From Seriola aureovittata (lineage: Eukaryota; Chordata; Actinopteri; Carangiformes; Carangidae), in NCBI RefSeq assembly GCF_021018895.1, contig NC_079378.1, positions 25,912,160 through 25,976,159 on the forward strand: 64,000 bases of DNA, given 5' to 3'. Position 1 is the first letter of the stretch, and the number at the start of each line of letters is the position of its first letter. This document shows, in pieces, positions 14,170 to 24,035 of this stretch. Both the position numbers and the translations under genes were made by a program. The notes below the pieces were generated by a model, which ran no database searches, had not been told where the DNA came from, and worked only from the letters and a program-made list of their open reading frames with translations.

Positions 14170-14845
14170 CAAAGCTCCCTCCCAAGCCACTTCCTGATCA
14201 GCAAACTTTGAACCCAACATGCGGCCCATAAGTCATATCCACATGTAATTAGGTTTGATGATTAGTTGAGCAGAAGCATGGATTTTATCCTTCTCTCCAT
14301 CTTGGCTCCTGGAGGGTTGCCTCAACCTGTTTTTGATAAGCCCACTGCCAGCCCAGCATCAGCCTCTCCAGCTGAACACACGTTGTTAAAGCCACCAAGG
14401 AGCAGTCATACATTTGAAAGATGAATTACCCACTAAAATAAAATAATGTAGGTGTGTGTCAGTACAAGACTGAAGATACATTTCAGATGTGATTGAAAAA
14501 GTGACCTCTCCATACGTATCACTTCAGCTTATTTCTCCCTCTAGTGGTTCAGGTCAAGGCAGCTGTTTGGGATGTGTTGTGTTATAGACAGCAATATGTT
14601 AATGTGCCCTCTCACTGACAGTTGGACAACTGTCCCAGCATAAATTGTATTTCATTAAATTCATTGAGTTGGCGTGACCAAATTAGTGTCGCTTAACATT
14701 TTCTGTGAGCTTGTCTGTGGTTTCCTCTTTTTTCAGCTTCTTTTTTCATCCAGTGGCAGAACAAAGAAAATACAGTTGTTTTACTTGGAAGCACATCTTA
14801 GTAAAGTAAACCATGCATAGTCTTAGTGTGTGTGTTAGTAGCTGG

Positions 14846-14848
<3 letters not shown>

Positions 14849-14889
<41 letters not shown>
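14849..14889. repeat. (TG)n microsatellite followed by a G-rich tract
   Basis: About 20 TG units run straight into a G-rich segment at 14889-14912 with G runs of 4, 6 and 6 separated by one or two T residues. Confidence 0.93.
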
Positions 14890-14890
<1 letters not shown>

Positions 14891-14912
14891 GTGGGGTGGG
14901 GGGTTGGGGGGT

Positions 14913-16010
14913 TACATATGAAACAGCTTTGACTTTGATTTGATTAGAATTTTATTTGAATGTGATACGAGGTTTACACAGAACGGACAGGCGGTATCAT
15001 GCTCAAGTGACGGGTTGATTGCATTAAATCATCTGCCAGCGAGTCTTTCAGCTGCCGACTCACTGAATGAAACCATGAAAAGTTTGTTTCACTGAATCAA
15101 GAAATAGGAGCTGCTTGTTTTCTTTGTCTTTACAGCTGTATTTTTAATTAAACCTGCCCTCAATATTTCTGTTTGGTGACTATATATGCTAAATATGAAT
15201 ATAATATATTTAATCTTAGAAGAAATGAAAAAAAATCTACATGAAACTCTCTGTGCCTGCTTTGTTTGTGTCGTTGTGAGCAGAGCAGACAATGTCCTTT
15301 AAGTTGGCACAGGGATACATTGAAGCATTGTGTGTGTGCATGCATCTGATTTGATATGTTGTTTCTAGACAAAACAGACTCAGGAAGTCGTTGTCATTTT
15401 GACCATCTGCTGGTGCCGTGTCTACTTTGGCTCAAACCTTGTTTAATGTGGAAATGGTATGTGAACAGAAATGACATGCTGAAAACCATAGTACATCTTC
15501 ACAGGCACATGGAAGTGTGTATATGACCGAAAAGCTCAAAACATTTTCATTATTTTCATTATTTATTCCAGAAAGAAAAATTAGCCACTTGCTACATTAT
15601 CACTAAGTAAATACAAAGTTGTAATTGTACAGTCCCTGTGTGTCAGTGTGGGTATGTGGTGCTTTTATCTCATGTCTTTGCTGCCATAATTTGCCCATTT
15701 AAAGCATTCAGCAGTGTTTTTTCACACTGGCCCCCATGTATAGTCCAGATGTGGCAGTGTGCCCTGCCTGCCCTGATGTTCCCCTGCCTTCCTCCAGCCA
15801 ACCAGGCTCCAGCTGTGTGCCAGTCTCTGTGGTGATGCCAGAGAGTGTTTGCACTCACCTAAAATGTCCATGTTTAAGCAGACATGCCCGAACACGCTAC
15901 ACTGGACGTGACCACACTACCTGCAGCCGCACAGACACAGTGTCATTTACATGCTCCTGCATTATGCCCAGTGTTACCGGGTCATGTGACTATCTCTAGA
16001 TTATATAGTT
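14913..16010. other. intronic stretch with no recognised feature
   Basis: Only short ORFs and AT-rich DNA. No exon, tandem array or transposon end was recognised. Confidence 0.5.
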
Positions 16011-16034
16011 AATATATATATATATATATATATA
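16011..16034. repeat. short (TA)n microsatellite
   Basis: About 12 TA units in an AT-rich context. Confidence 0.9.
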
Positions 16035-17716
16035 GTTATATTAGACTATATAGTTTAATGTGTATCTGTGTGCAGGTATGACTCACACTACACAATGAGA
16101 CCCAACCAAGACTGGATATTTGACATTATATTTGTGAGATATTGATATTGGAAAGATCAGATGAAAATATATTGTCCTACATTATAATCATTATTTTTTA
16201 CATCAACACAGACCAAACATCTGAAAGATCTGTCTTGTTTATTGGAATTTGTAAAAATACACGGTTAGTTAATCTATTAACTTATCACCGTCTGTACCTA
16301 TCGGTATCAAAGGCTAATATTAGCCGCTATATTGACTGGTCACAATCTACTGAATATAACATGTTCGATATCAATACCAGTATCTTTACCTTGAACTCAT
16401 ATTGCCAGTTTACATGAGTTCATGTGTGTTTATATTTCTGAGTCTTATTTCCATCCAAACCTTCTGCTTTAGTCTTTGCTCTCTTCTTTTAAAGTGCCTT
16501 TAAAGAAGAATATGAACACATGAAAACACTGACTGGTGTTAAAACGACATGAGTTTCATCCCATGGTGCAACAGCTTTGAATTAGCAAAATGGCACATAC
16601 ATCAGAATTATGTTTGTGTATTGGTTTAATGTTTTACTTTGGCAAAATAAAAAATGGTTTATTGCAAATTCTCCACCAGTGGTGTTCCTGTTTTAATTAG
16701 GAATCATTTAACTAAATTACCACATTGCCATCTGGTTTTAGAAAGAAACACATGCAGAAGAGACGCAATCTTCCATTTACGTAAAGGAGATAAACTTGTC
16801 TATGAATGTAGAAATGTAACAGGCTGATTTGGTCACACAAACAGCAGCTCTCACACGAGGTTGTTACATGTACATGGATCTGATTTCTTCACAATGAATT
16901 TCCTCACACTGACATGTAGCGTTTATTAATGCTCTGTGTTATTAATATGATTGTGAGAGTATAAAAAAAAACACTCTTTTTGTACTGAGAATACAGAGAT
17001 AGGCCCGGCATTCATCGCCACCTGCAGCCTCCCTGACTCACTCCTCTACTCTCCCACTCTGGCTGGCTGACTGCCCAGTCATTGGCAGCTTGCACATGTG
17101 GCCAAACTGTAAATCAGATTCAGACTTTCCATTCAAGTGCCCTACTCAGGGGACTGGACTGGCCTTTATTCTGACCTTGTGGACCTTTTTATAGGCTTAG
17201 AAAAGAGCAGCAGAAAGGAGATAGCTCCATAGTTCACACAAAAATGAAGAACTGAGTGTTTCTTACCTTTGATTAAAATCTGACCTTATGGCATTTTAGA
17301 AAATTTGTGCATTTCAGTTGCCTCTTTTTTGAGCCTTACATTTCAGTGTGCTCAGTTTAAATATTCTCATGGAAATGAGAATCTGCTGGAGGGGTGTGAT
17401 TTTGACATTCTTTCCTCTGTGATTAGGATTTGTTGTAAGCGACACTCTCAGAAAAGAGCTGTCCTCATGTCGGGGTGGGCTCATGTTTTGGTCTTTGTCC
17501 CTGCACAGCTGATGCTCCAAAGAGAGTTTGGCAGAGCTCAAGCTGTTCATTCCCCCCACTCCCTCCCCCTTTCTCTACCCCCACTCTATCTCTTCCCTCC
17601 ATCACACCTGATCGCATTTGACAAATGCCTCTATTGGCTCCATATCATCAGGTGCAGCAGAGGCAGCCTAAGACTATATTACTCTACCCATATACCGCAT
17701 CTGTTCTTCATTGTGC
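16035..17716. other. intronic stretch with no recognised feature
   Basis: AT-rich intron DNA. The ORF starting at 17305 (178 codons) has no recognisable domain and runs into the CpG-rich segment discussed under 17717-17796. Confidence 0.45.
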
Positions 17717-17796
17717 ATGGCTGCCACGGTCGCTTCTGCGAGGTTCGACCGGGGCCGAGGCTTTGTCAGTGGTTCTGTTGGCCGAGAGAAGCCCCG
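17717..17796 (+). other. CpG-rich exon-like segment with donor-like end
   Basis: An ATG at 17717 opens a 27-codon reading (MAATVASARFDRGRGFVS, then a short tail). It ends where a strong donor-like sequence, CCCCG followed by GTGAGT, occurs at 17797. The roughly 100 bases from 17721 hold about nine CpG dinucleotides, far more than the surrounding intron. If spliced to msi2 exon B, this ATG frame would be out of phase, because 80 nt leaves 2 and exon B begins in phase 0. It is therefore not a simple alternative N-terminus. It could be a non-coding first exon, another transcript's exon, or chance. I recognise no protein. Confidence 0.25.
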
Positions 17797-18578
17797 GTGA
17801 GTGGGCTGGACGTGGCTTCTGCCGTCACTGCTAACCTTTGAGACAGTGTGGGCCAGGCACATGGGGCACAGTGATTCACCATGGTGAAAAACATGTTCAC
17901 ATAAACTCTAATGACGGACTCAGTAGCAGGGCTGCGTTCGAAACAAAAACTGTCAGGGGATTTATTAAGAAATGTCTTTTCCATTTTATTTATTGTTCCC
18001 TAAATGTAACATGTGGACCTTCTTCCTATGTAAACATTAATCAAAGTACAGGAGCTAGAGCAGAATACTGTTGCTATAAGCATCACAAAACACAGTAGCG
18101 ATACAGTTAAATGTAAACAGTGATGAGATGATGTGTGTCATGTGACAGTATCTTTCATGGTGTCTTCACGGCCTAGAATGAGCTGATCCTGACGTGTCTA
18201 TCTTAAGTGAAACCTTACAAATTATTATATGATATAATATTCTGTATTGTCTGTTGTTGCTGTTGTATTGTCCTTTACAACAACTCTATGTTAAATCTGC
18301 TGGTAAAAACAAACACAGAGTAACACATGTAGCGTTAACACCATATTTTAGGATTTACTCTCGTTGAAATGGGGCACCAGTCCTCTGGGAGGACAACAAT
18401 GAATTACTTCATTGCCAAATTTATCAATCTCATATCGGAAGCCATGACTTCTCGATTCAATGGATTTCCAGTCTCTACGTCAAAAGAATACAACAGGACA
18501 ACAACTGGGTGTAAATAAAGGAGTTTATTAACTAAACTACCATCTACAGAGTAAATGCAAGGTGAAATATGCAAGATG

Positions 18579-19368
18579 AAAATTAGATTAGATTAGATTA
18601 GATTGACTTTATTAATCCCACAACTGGGAAATTCATTTACCACAGCAGAAAATAAACATCTATAGAATAAACATCTATGGAAATATACATCAAAAATACA
18701 CCAAATATACACTAATAAATACAATATACACAATACACACGATATGTACATGAAAAAGTGCAAGTTTGCACATGGTCAGGAAGAGCAGGAGTTGTGGAGT
18801 CTGACAGCTGCTGGAATGAAGGACCTGCGGAACCTCTCCTTCTTACAGCGAGGATGTAAAAGTCTGCTGCTGAAGAAGCTACTCAGAGACCCTACAGTGT
18901 CATTCAGAGGGGGAGAGTTATTGTTCATGATGGATGTCAGCTTAGCTAACATCCTCCTGTCACCTACTTCCTCAATGGAGTGTAGGGGGCAGCCCAGGAC
19001 AGAGCTCGCTTTCCGGATCAGTTTGTTGAGCCTCTGCCTATCCCTGTCAGTGCTGCCCCCTCTCCAGCAGACCACAGCGAATTAGATGGCTGAGGCCACC
19101 ACAGAGTCATAGAAGGTCCTGAGGAGAGCCCCACACACACCAAAGGACCTCAGTCTCCTCAGCAGGTGAAGGCAACGCTGGGCCTTCTTGTAGAGAGCGT
19201 GGGTGTTGGTGGACCAGTCCAGTTTGTTGTTGAGGTGAACCCCCAGGAACTTGTAGTTCTCCACCACCTCGATGTCCAGTCCTTGGATGTTCACTGGTGT
19301 GAAGTGGGATGTCTTCAGCCTGGGGTCCACAATCATCTCCTTTGTCTTGCTGGCGTTGAGCTGAAGCT
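18579..19368 (-). mobile_element. 5'-truncated non-LTR retrotransposon (CR1/L2/Rex-type LINE), minus strand
   Basis: On the minus strand, 19366-18776 reads as the C-terminal part of a LINE reverse transcriptase and its thumb/tail. Hallmarks are QLNASKTKEMIVDPR, then ENYKFLGVHLNNKLDW, LRRLRSFGVC, FYDSVVASAI, RKASSVLGCP and FSSRLLHPRCKKERFRRSF. The frame holds one internal stop (TAA at 19084-19082, just after VVASAI), so it is a pseudogene. The 3' UTR follows at lower coordinates and ends with a GTGGGATTAATAAAGTCAATC segment running into (AATCT)n at 18579-18604. Such short-repeat tails are typical of CR1/L2/Rex elements. The 5' end, with endonuclease and the catalytic YADD-bearing palm, is missing, as in ordinary 5' truncation at insertion. 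No clean target duplication was seen. Confidence 0.9.
18776..19366 (-). pseudogene. LINE reverse transcriptase C-terminal fragment, one in-frame stop
   Basis: About 197 codons of reverse-transcriptase C-terminal region are readable in one minus-strand frame, interrupted only by the TAA at 19084-19082. The preservation of frame on both sides shows a single nonsense change and no frameshift. This fragment lacks the catalytic motif and cannot be active. Confidence 0.85.
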
Positions 19369-20420
19369 GGTAATGGAAAATAATAAGAAAATGAACAGTG
19401 TGATGAGTTGGCAATGGGTGGAGAGAATATGTTATGGCTATACACTATGGCTATACAGCTAATGATACTATATCTACGAATTAGGTTTGATGATTAAATA
19501 TTGCTATATTTTGACATCAACCCAGTCATGAGCAGAGTGTTAAGACCGGCATACTGTGAGTTGCGCTGTAGCTGAAGACACTCGGCTGGAACCCAGGTGG
19601 CTGTGGTTGCCGTGGTAACCCTGGAGACGCGGGATATAGGTGGATTCTCCTGGAGGCCGTGTCCCGTTATCACGATGACGGATTCTGCCGGTGTCTCAGC
19701 GGTTCAGCTCTGGTGGAGTTTGCCAGGAGACTTTCTGTCTCGGGCTCTCTTGATTTCTGCTCGGCTTCTCTGCAGGAGGTCGTGCAGAGGTGTCTCTGCT
19801 GGTGTCTCTTGTGGGTTGATGCGAAATAAACTCTAATGCTCTTCACTTTGGTTGGATAACTTTAGAGGAGGCTGGCGTTGACCAGATGACTCTAAAGTTG
19901 CCAAGATCTTCAAAAAGGAAAACTTGATGATGATTAAAAGTTACAAAATTACTCTGAGGCACTTCTGTTGCTTTGGTTCAGTTGATCTTGACTTGGCTTA
20001 TAAAAATAAAAGATCGCACATGTAGATAAAAATCATGTTACTTGGAGCTTGTGGCAAAGAAAAATAAAAGACGCGAAAAGTGCGAAATGACTAAGAGCCA
20101 TGAGTTTGTGGCGAGCAGCTTAGAGCTAAGAGTTTACATGGCTACAGAGCCGGGCTTTGAGCCGGGACTCTGAGCTTTGAGCAAAGTTCTCAGCTTCTAG
20201 TTTCTGCATCGTTTCTCGCTTCTCGCATCTTCTTGTCATCTGGGTTTCTCTGACTTTTCTTTCTCTTCTGGTTCTCTTCTGGCCTGTTCTGAACTGAACT
20301 ATGTGAATTGATCACGACTGTTTTATCCGCTGGGGGGCGGGTGCATGTTTCAGGGGCGTCCCCAATCTCCTGTGTTTCCACTTGGAGAAGAGAGTAATTT
20401 TCCACTGAACTTTGGAATAA

Positions 20421-21717
20421 TTTAAATCTAGAGTTTACTTATAAATTCGCACATCCGTCTTCCACTATGACCACAAAACATTAAGTGAAATAACATTAAA
20501 CTATTTGCACTAATAATGGCAGAGAGGAGTAATAGGAGTGTTGATTTCATATTACATCCTTCAAACCTGGAATTAATCATGGTACAAGTGGTTAATTGAT
20601 CAAACAACAATATAAACATTTCTTTGACTGTAATAATAATAATATGCACATTCTGGATGTCATGTAGTGTGTGTTACCTTGTGTGAAGGATGCTGACAGT
20701 ATGGTCACAGGAAGGACATTGTCTTAAAATCTACATGTTACATTTCAAACATTCTATTGGATAGAAGTTTGGGATTAAACTATTGCATAGGAACATCTCA
20801 TGAGTTACAGAACAGTCAGATATTTAATTTTACATTCATCCTTTGATCTGTGTCTGTGAAGAGAGTTCTGCTGGTCACTACCCAGGATTGAAATGTGGGT
20901 TGTAGTTTATGACTCTTATCTAGAGAGGGACAGAGGAAGGGAGGTTGGTGTGTGTGTTCATGCATGGCACAGAGAGGCCAGGATTCACACCTTAGTGTTA
21001 ATCAGTCCTTTTGTTGTTACTTGTCCTATATAAGAAACAATCAAATATCATTAGACAAAGTCTTATTGTTTCAAACTGGAGATTTTGCCTATATTCTCCA
21101 GTTGTCTGGTGTCCATTGGTTGATCCTCTGGAGCTGACCCTTTGACCTTTGGTCTGGTTCTGTGTCGTTCGGACATGCTAACAGCATGGTCTGTTTGTGG
21201 AAGAGGGGTCCTTTGTCTCTGTTTCCTATCAATTTGATAGTTTGATGGTGGGAAGAGTCACAAAGTGTCAATTGTGGGTCCGTAACTCTGCATGTCCTTA
21301 CGATGAACTTCTTTAATGGCTTGTGACTGATGCCAGGCCAGGTATGTATGCTACACACATATAATGCATACAGTAATACATCTGTACTTTCTTGTGGTGG
21401 TGAAGCTCAGGTGAAGTAGCCGGTATTCATCACAGAGTATTGTTTTTTTTTTGTTGTTTAAGGAAATACAAGGGTTTGCTTCTTTTACTCTGGCTTAACG
21501 CAGTACTGAGTTTATATTAATACCAACAGGATATTTTGACAAAGTCTGTGTTACATAAATAATTAAAGAAGGAGACCTAAACAAAGAAATGCAACGTTGT
21601 CTCATAGAGATTACAAGCTGTGAGTGAACATAACTGTAAGTATAGAAAAGTTAAATAAGGTTGATATTTTACTGCAGGACTGCAGATCTTACAAAAAATT
21701 CCAAAACATCTGTGAAC
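20421..21717. other. intronic stretch, possibly repeat-derived
   Basis: The part at about 21120-21330 has a texture like decayed transposon sequence, but I could not identify ends or a family. Nothing else was recognised. Confidence 0.35.
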
Positions 21718-21724
21718 ATTTTAA

Positions 21725-21769
21725 TAATATGTTAATATGTTAATCTGTTAATATGTTCTAATATGTTCA
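21725..21769. repeat. short tandem repeat, about 8-bp unit TAATATGT
   Basis: Roughly five tandem units of TAATATGT with small variations (TAATCTGT, and a TC insertion). Confidence 0.75.
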
Positions 21770-23177
21770 GTATCAATATATTTGTGACTTGCCAAATATA
21801 TAAATTAAATGTATTATATATATATAATTCTTTTAGTATTCAAACAGTAGTAATGCTCACTCTGAATCACAGTTCTTAGCAAATTTAGCAAAAATAGTTT
21901 GAGAATCATTTCTTACATCTGTGCTGTAGTTGACTGACAGTGTAATCCAGGTAGGGACATCACTCCGTCCAACCTGTGCGCCTGATAATGGAGATAATGT
22001 CAGTGTGTTTTAGGTAATAGTGACCTAACCAGCCACTGATAGCTGTATTAATACATTAGCCAGCTTGACCCCTGACACTTCTCCTTGGTAGCTGATTATT
22101 AAATCTGGACTTTGAAAGTGACTTTGGGGAGATTTAAGTGGAGAAAACAAAAGAGCACTGGAGTGCCTCCTAGCAGGGAGAGACGCTGATGGACTGTCAT
22201 GGCCGCCGTGTCATCAGCAGGGATGCAAGTAGGGTTGGCATAGTGTTCACCATGTGGTGGCAAGGTTAGGTCACATCAGCCTCCTCTGACTCTTATATAA
22301 AGAAGATGCTGAGGTGAAAGGCAATACAGAAAGAATCCCTCTCCTTTACCTCCATTTCTCTCAGTTGATATCTTTGAAATTACTTTCAATTTAGAAAAAA
22401 CAAATTGAGGAAGGGAGATAAAAAAAGGTGATGGAAAAATATGAAATTAAAAGTCACAAAGGCAGAGAGAGGAGGGGCAGTGGGGGGGGTAGAGAAAGGA
22501 GGGGCGGGGGGGTGATGGGGGTCAGACAGAGGAGGCGATGACAGAAAGAGATCGAGCACCTCAAATCTATGAGCTTCCTCATGTGCGTAATGCATTCTCA
22601 TGAGTCAACCAGACGCTGCACCACGCGCTGGTAATTGGAGAGCTTCCTGGGAGAGGTGGCCACAGCTCCACTGTCCGTCTGGGCCACCCTCAACAGACCA
22701 GGTCTGCTCTGATTGGCTCACACGTATCACATAGTAGACTACAGACTCGCTTTGTTGACCAGTTAATGTTGATCAATCAGGAATATATTATCAATGTATC
22801 AGTGTGTGCTCATATCACTGGTGGTTATTCAGCTGATGGCTCGCATGTCATATTTAGTTGTGCAGCAAAAATATCTCTCATCAGTTGTTTAAAGTTTTCA
22901 TCAGGGACAAACATTTTATAATCTTTCATGGTTAATCAATTATTAATTGCTGATATGTCCAATGATTGAACTGCATACCATTAGCATCCCTGCAACAGAC
23001 ACTTCAGCTAAGTGAGTGTGGTTAGTTAGCTGTGCTGTTTCTCCCAGCCCACCCATTAGTTTAAATGGGGGGGCACTGGCGCCATATGGTGGGTCCTTGA
23101 CTGTGACAGACTGACACATTAGTCATTGATGGCTCACAGCCTCTCAGATTATAGGCATTGCTTAAAACGCTGACCTA

Positions 23178-23179
<2 letters not shown>
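21770..23179. other. intronic stretch with no recognised feature
   Basis: Contains a purine-rich stretch at about 22455-22545 (GGAGGGGC-type). No exon or transposon terminus was recognised. Confidence 0.45.

Positions 23180-23217
<38 letters not shown>
23180..23217. repeat. (CA)n microsatellite
   Basis: About 18 CA units, uninterrupted. Confidence 0.94.
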
Positions 23218-23221
<4 letters not shown>

Positions 23222-23552
23222 TAATTGATCCTGCCATACTCACAGTAAATATAGAGGCATTTCTGCTGAGGTCGCAGCAGCTCAGTCACTTTGACAGTAA
23301 TGTGTTTGTAAAAATAGTGAAATCAGAGATGCAGTTATGTGAATAATCATTGCCACACTAGTTATGATTGTTCATGCTCACAGTTTAATTTCATGTAACA
23401 CAGGGACTTTGTGTGTCAGCTTTTTCCATAGATTCAGTGATTGGCCTTTGCAACCAAAACAAAATGTTTGTCCCTGATTGGGTCAGGAGGGGGTCTTCTT
23501 TTTCTTCTTCTTCTTTAAAGGCAGCATATTTCCTCTCAGTTTTTTCTTAATA

Positions 23553-23706
23553 ATTCAATTCATTTTATTTACATGGCAACGAATTGTAACAGAAGTTGCT
23601 TCAGGGCACTATCATATAGATCCAGATCATTCTCTGTAATGTTATTTGCAGAGACCCAGCACTCCTCCATGAGCAAACGGCCGCTGACAGGAAGAAAAAC
23701 TGCTCA
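23553..23706 (-). mobile_element. 3' end of a teleost LINE-type repeat, minus strand
   Basis: The sequence starts AATTCAATTCATTTTATTTA, followed by GCTTCAGGGCACTATCATAT, GAGACCCAGCACT, CCATGAGCAAACGG and GACAGGAAGAAAAACT. This order matches a very common teleost repeat read from its tail: ATTCAATTCA, then a CAAGGCGCTTTATA-like segment, then a GAGCAAGCAC-like segment, then GGAAGAAAAACTCCC. By recall it is a 3'-end fragment. There is no coding remnant. Confidence 0.6.
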
Positions 23707-23708
23707 AC

Positions 23709-24035
23709 TTAAAGCAGCTATATGGAAGTTTTGCTGAGATTGTGATTATATTTTCATTACCTGTGCAGCTCTTCTCTTGTCTCTATCATATCATGTCTTC
23801 TACTGAAGTTAGCATGCTAACCAGCTAGCTTCTGCCTGTCTCGTCTCTTTCTGATAGAGACTCACTGTAGCCTCCAACCCGCCCTGAAGACGTAGCTGCT
23901 CACAGTACGTGTTATAACCTCTCGTGTCATAAAGACGATGGCTGAAGCTGTTGTCAGGTGACGATCACCTCCACCTGCTGCTGACAGGAAACCACGTTCA
24001 GCAGCAGAGAAAACTGACAAACAGCTCCTTTAAAA
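23709..24035. mobile_element. probable teleost interspersed repeat fragment (class uncertain)
   Basis: The segment has AGCAGCTATATGGAAGTTTT near 23713, TTAGCATGCTAACCAGCTAG near 23809, and ends near ACAAACAGCTCCTTTAAA at 24017-24034. These landmarks are familiar from a common teleost repeat, but I have no alignment and saw no target duplication. It directly abuts the LINE fragment on its left. Confidence 0.4.

Larger units (their letters stand above)
18350..20420. mobile_element. unclassified repeat-like block containing a nested LINE
   Basis: The flanks of the LINE at 18579-19368 look like one decayed element rather than unique intron. The left part contains AAATAAAGGAGTTTATTAAC near 18514. 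The right part includes a GC- and CpG-rich stretch at about 19555-19840, repeated AAATAAAAGA-like segments near 20005 and 20060, and a pyrimidine-rich segment at 20190-20290. A direct repeat of TATGGCTATACA occurs at about 19433-19456. I found neither LTRs nor terminal inverted repeats, so this is a suspicion based on texture. Confidence 0.3.

Noticed and set aside
17305..17841. 178-codon plus-strand ORF
   Set aside because: No recognisable domain, low-complexity leucine/serine/proline-rich middle. Only the CpG-rich end was kept as a separate low-confidence observation.
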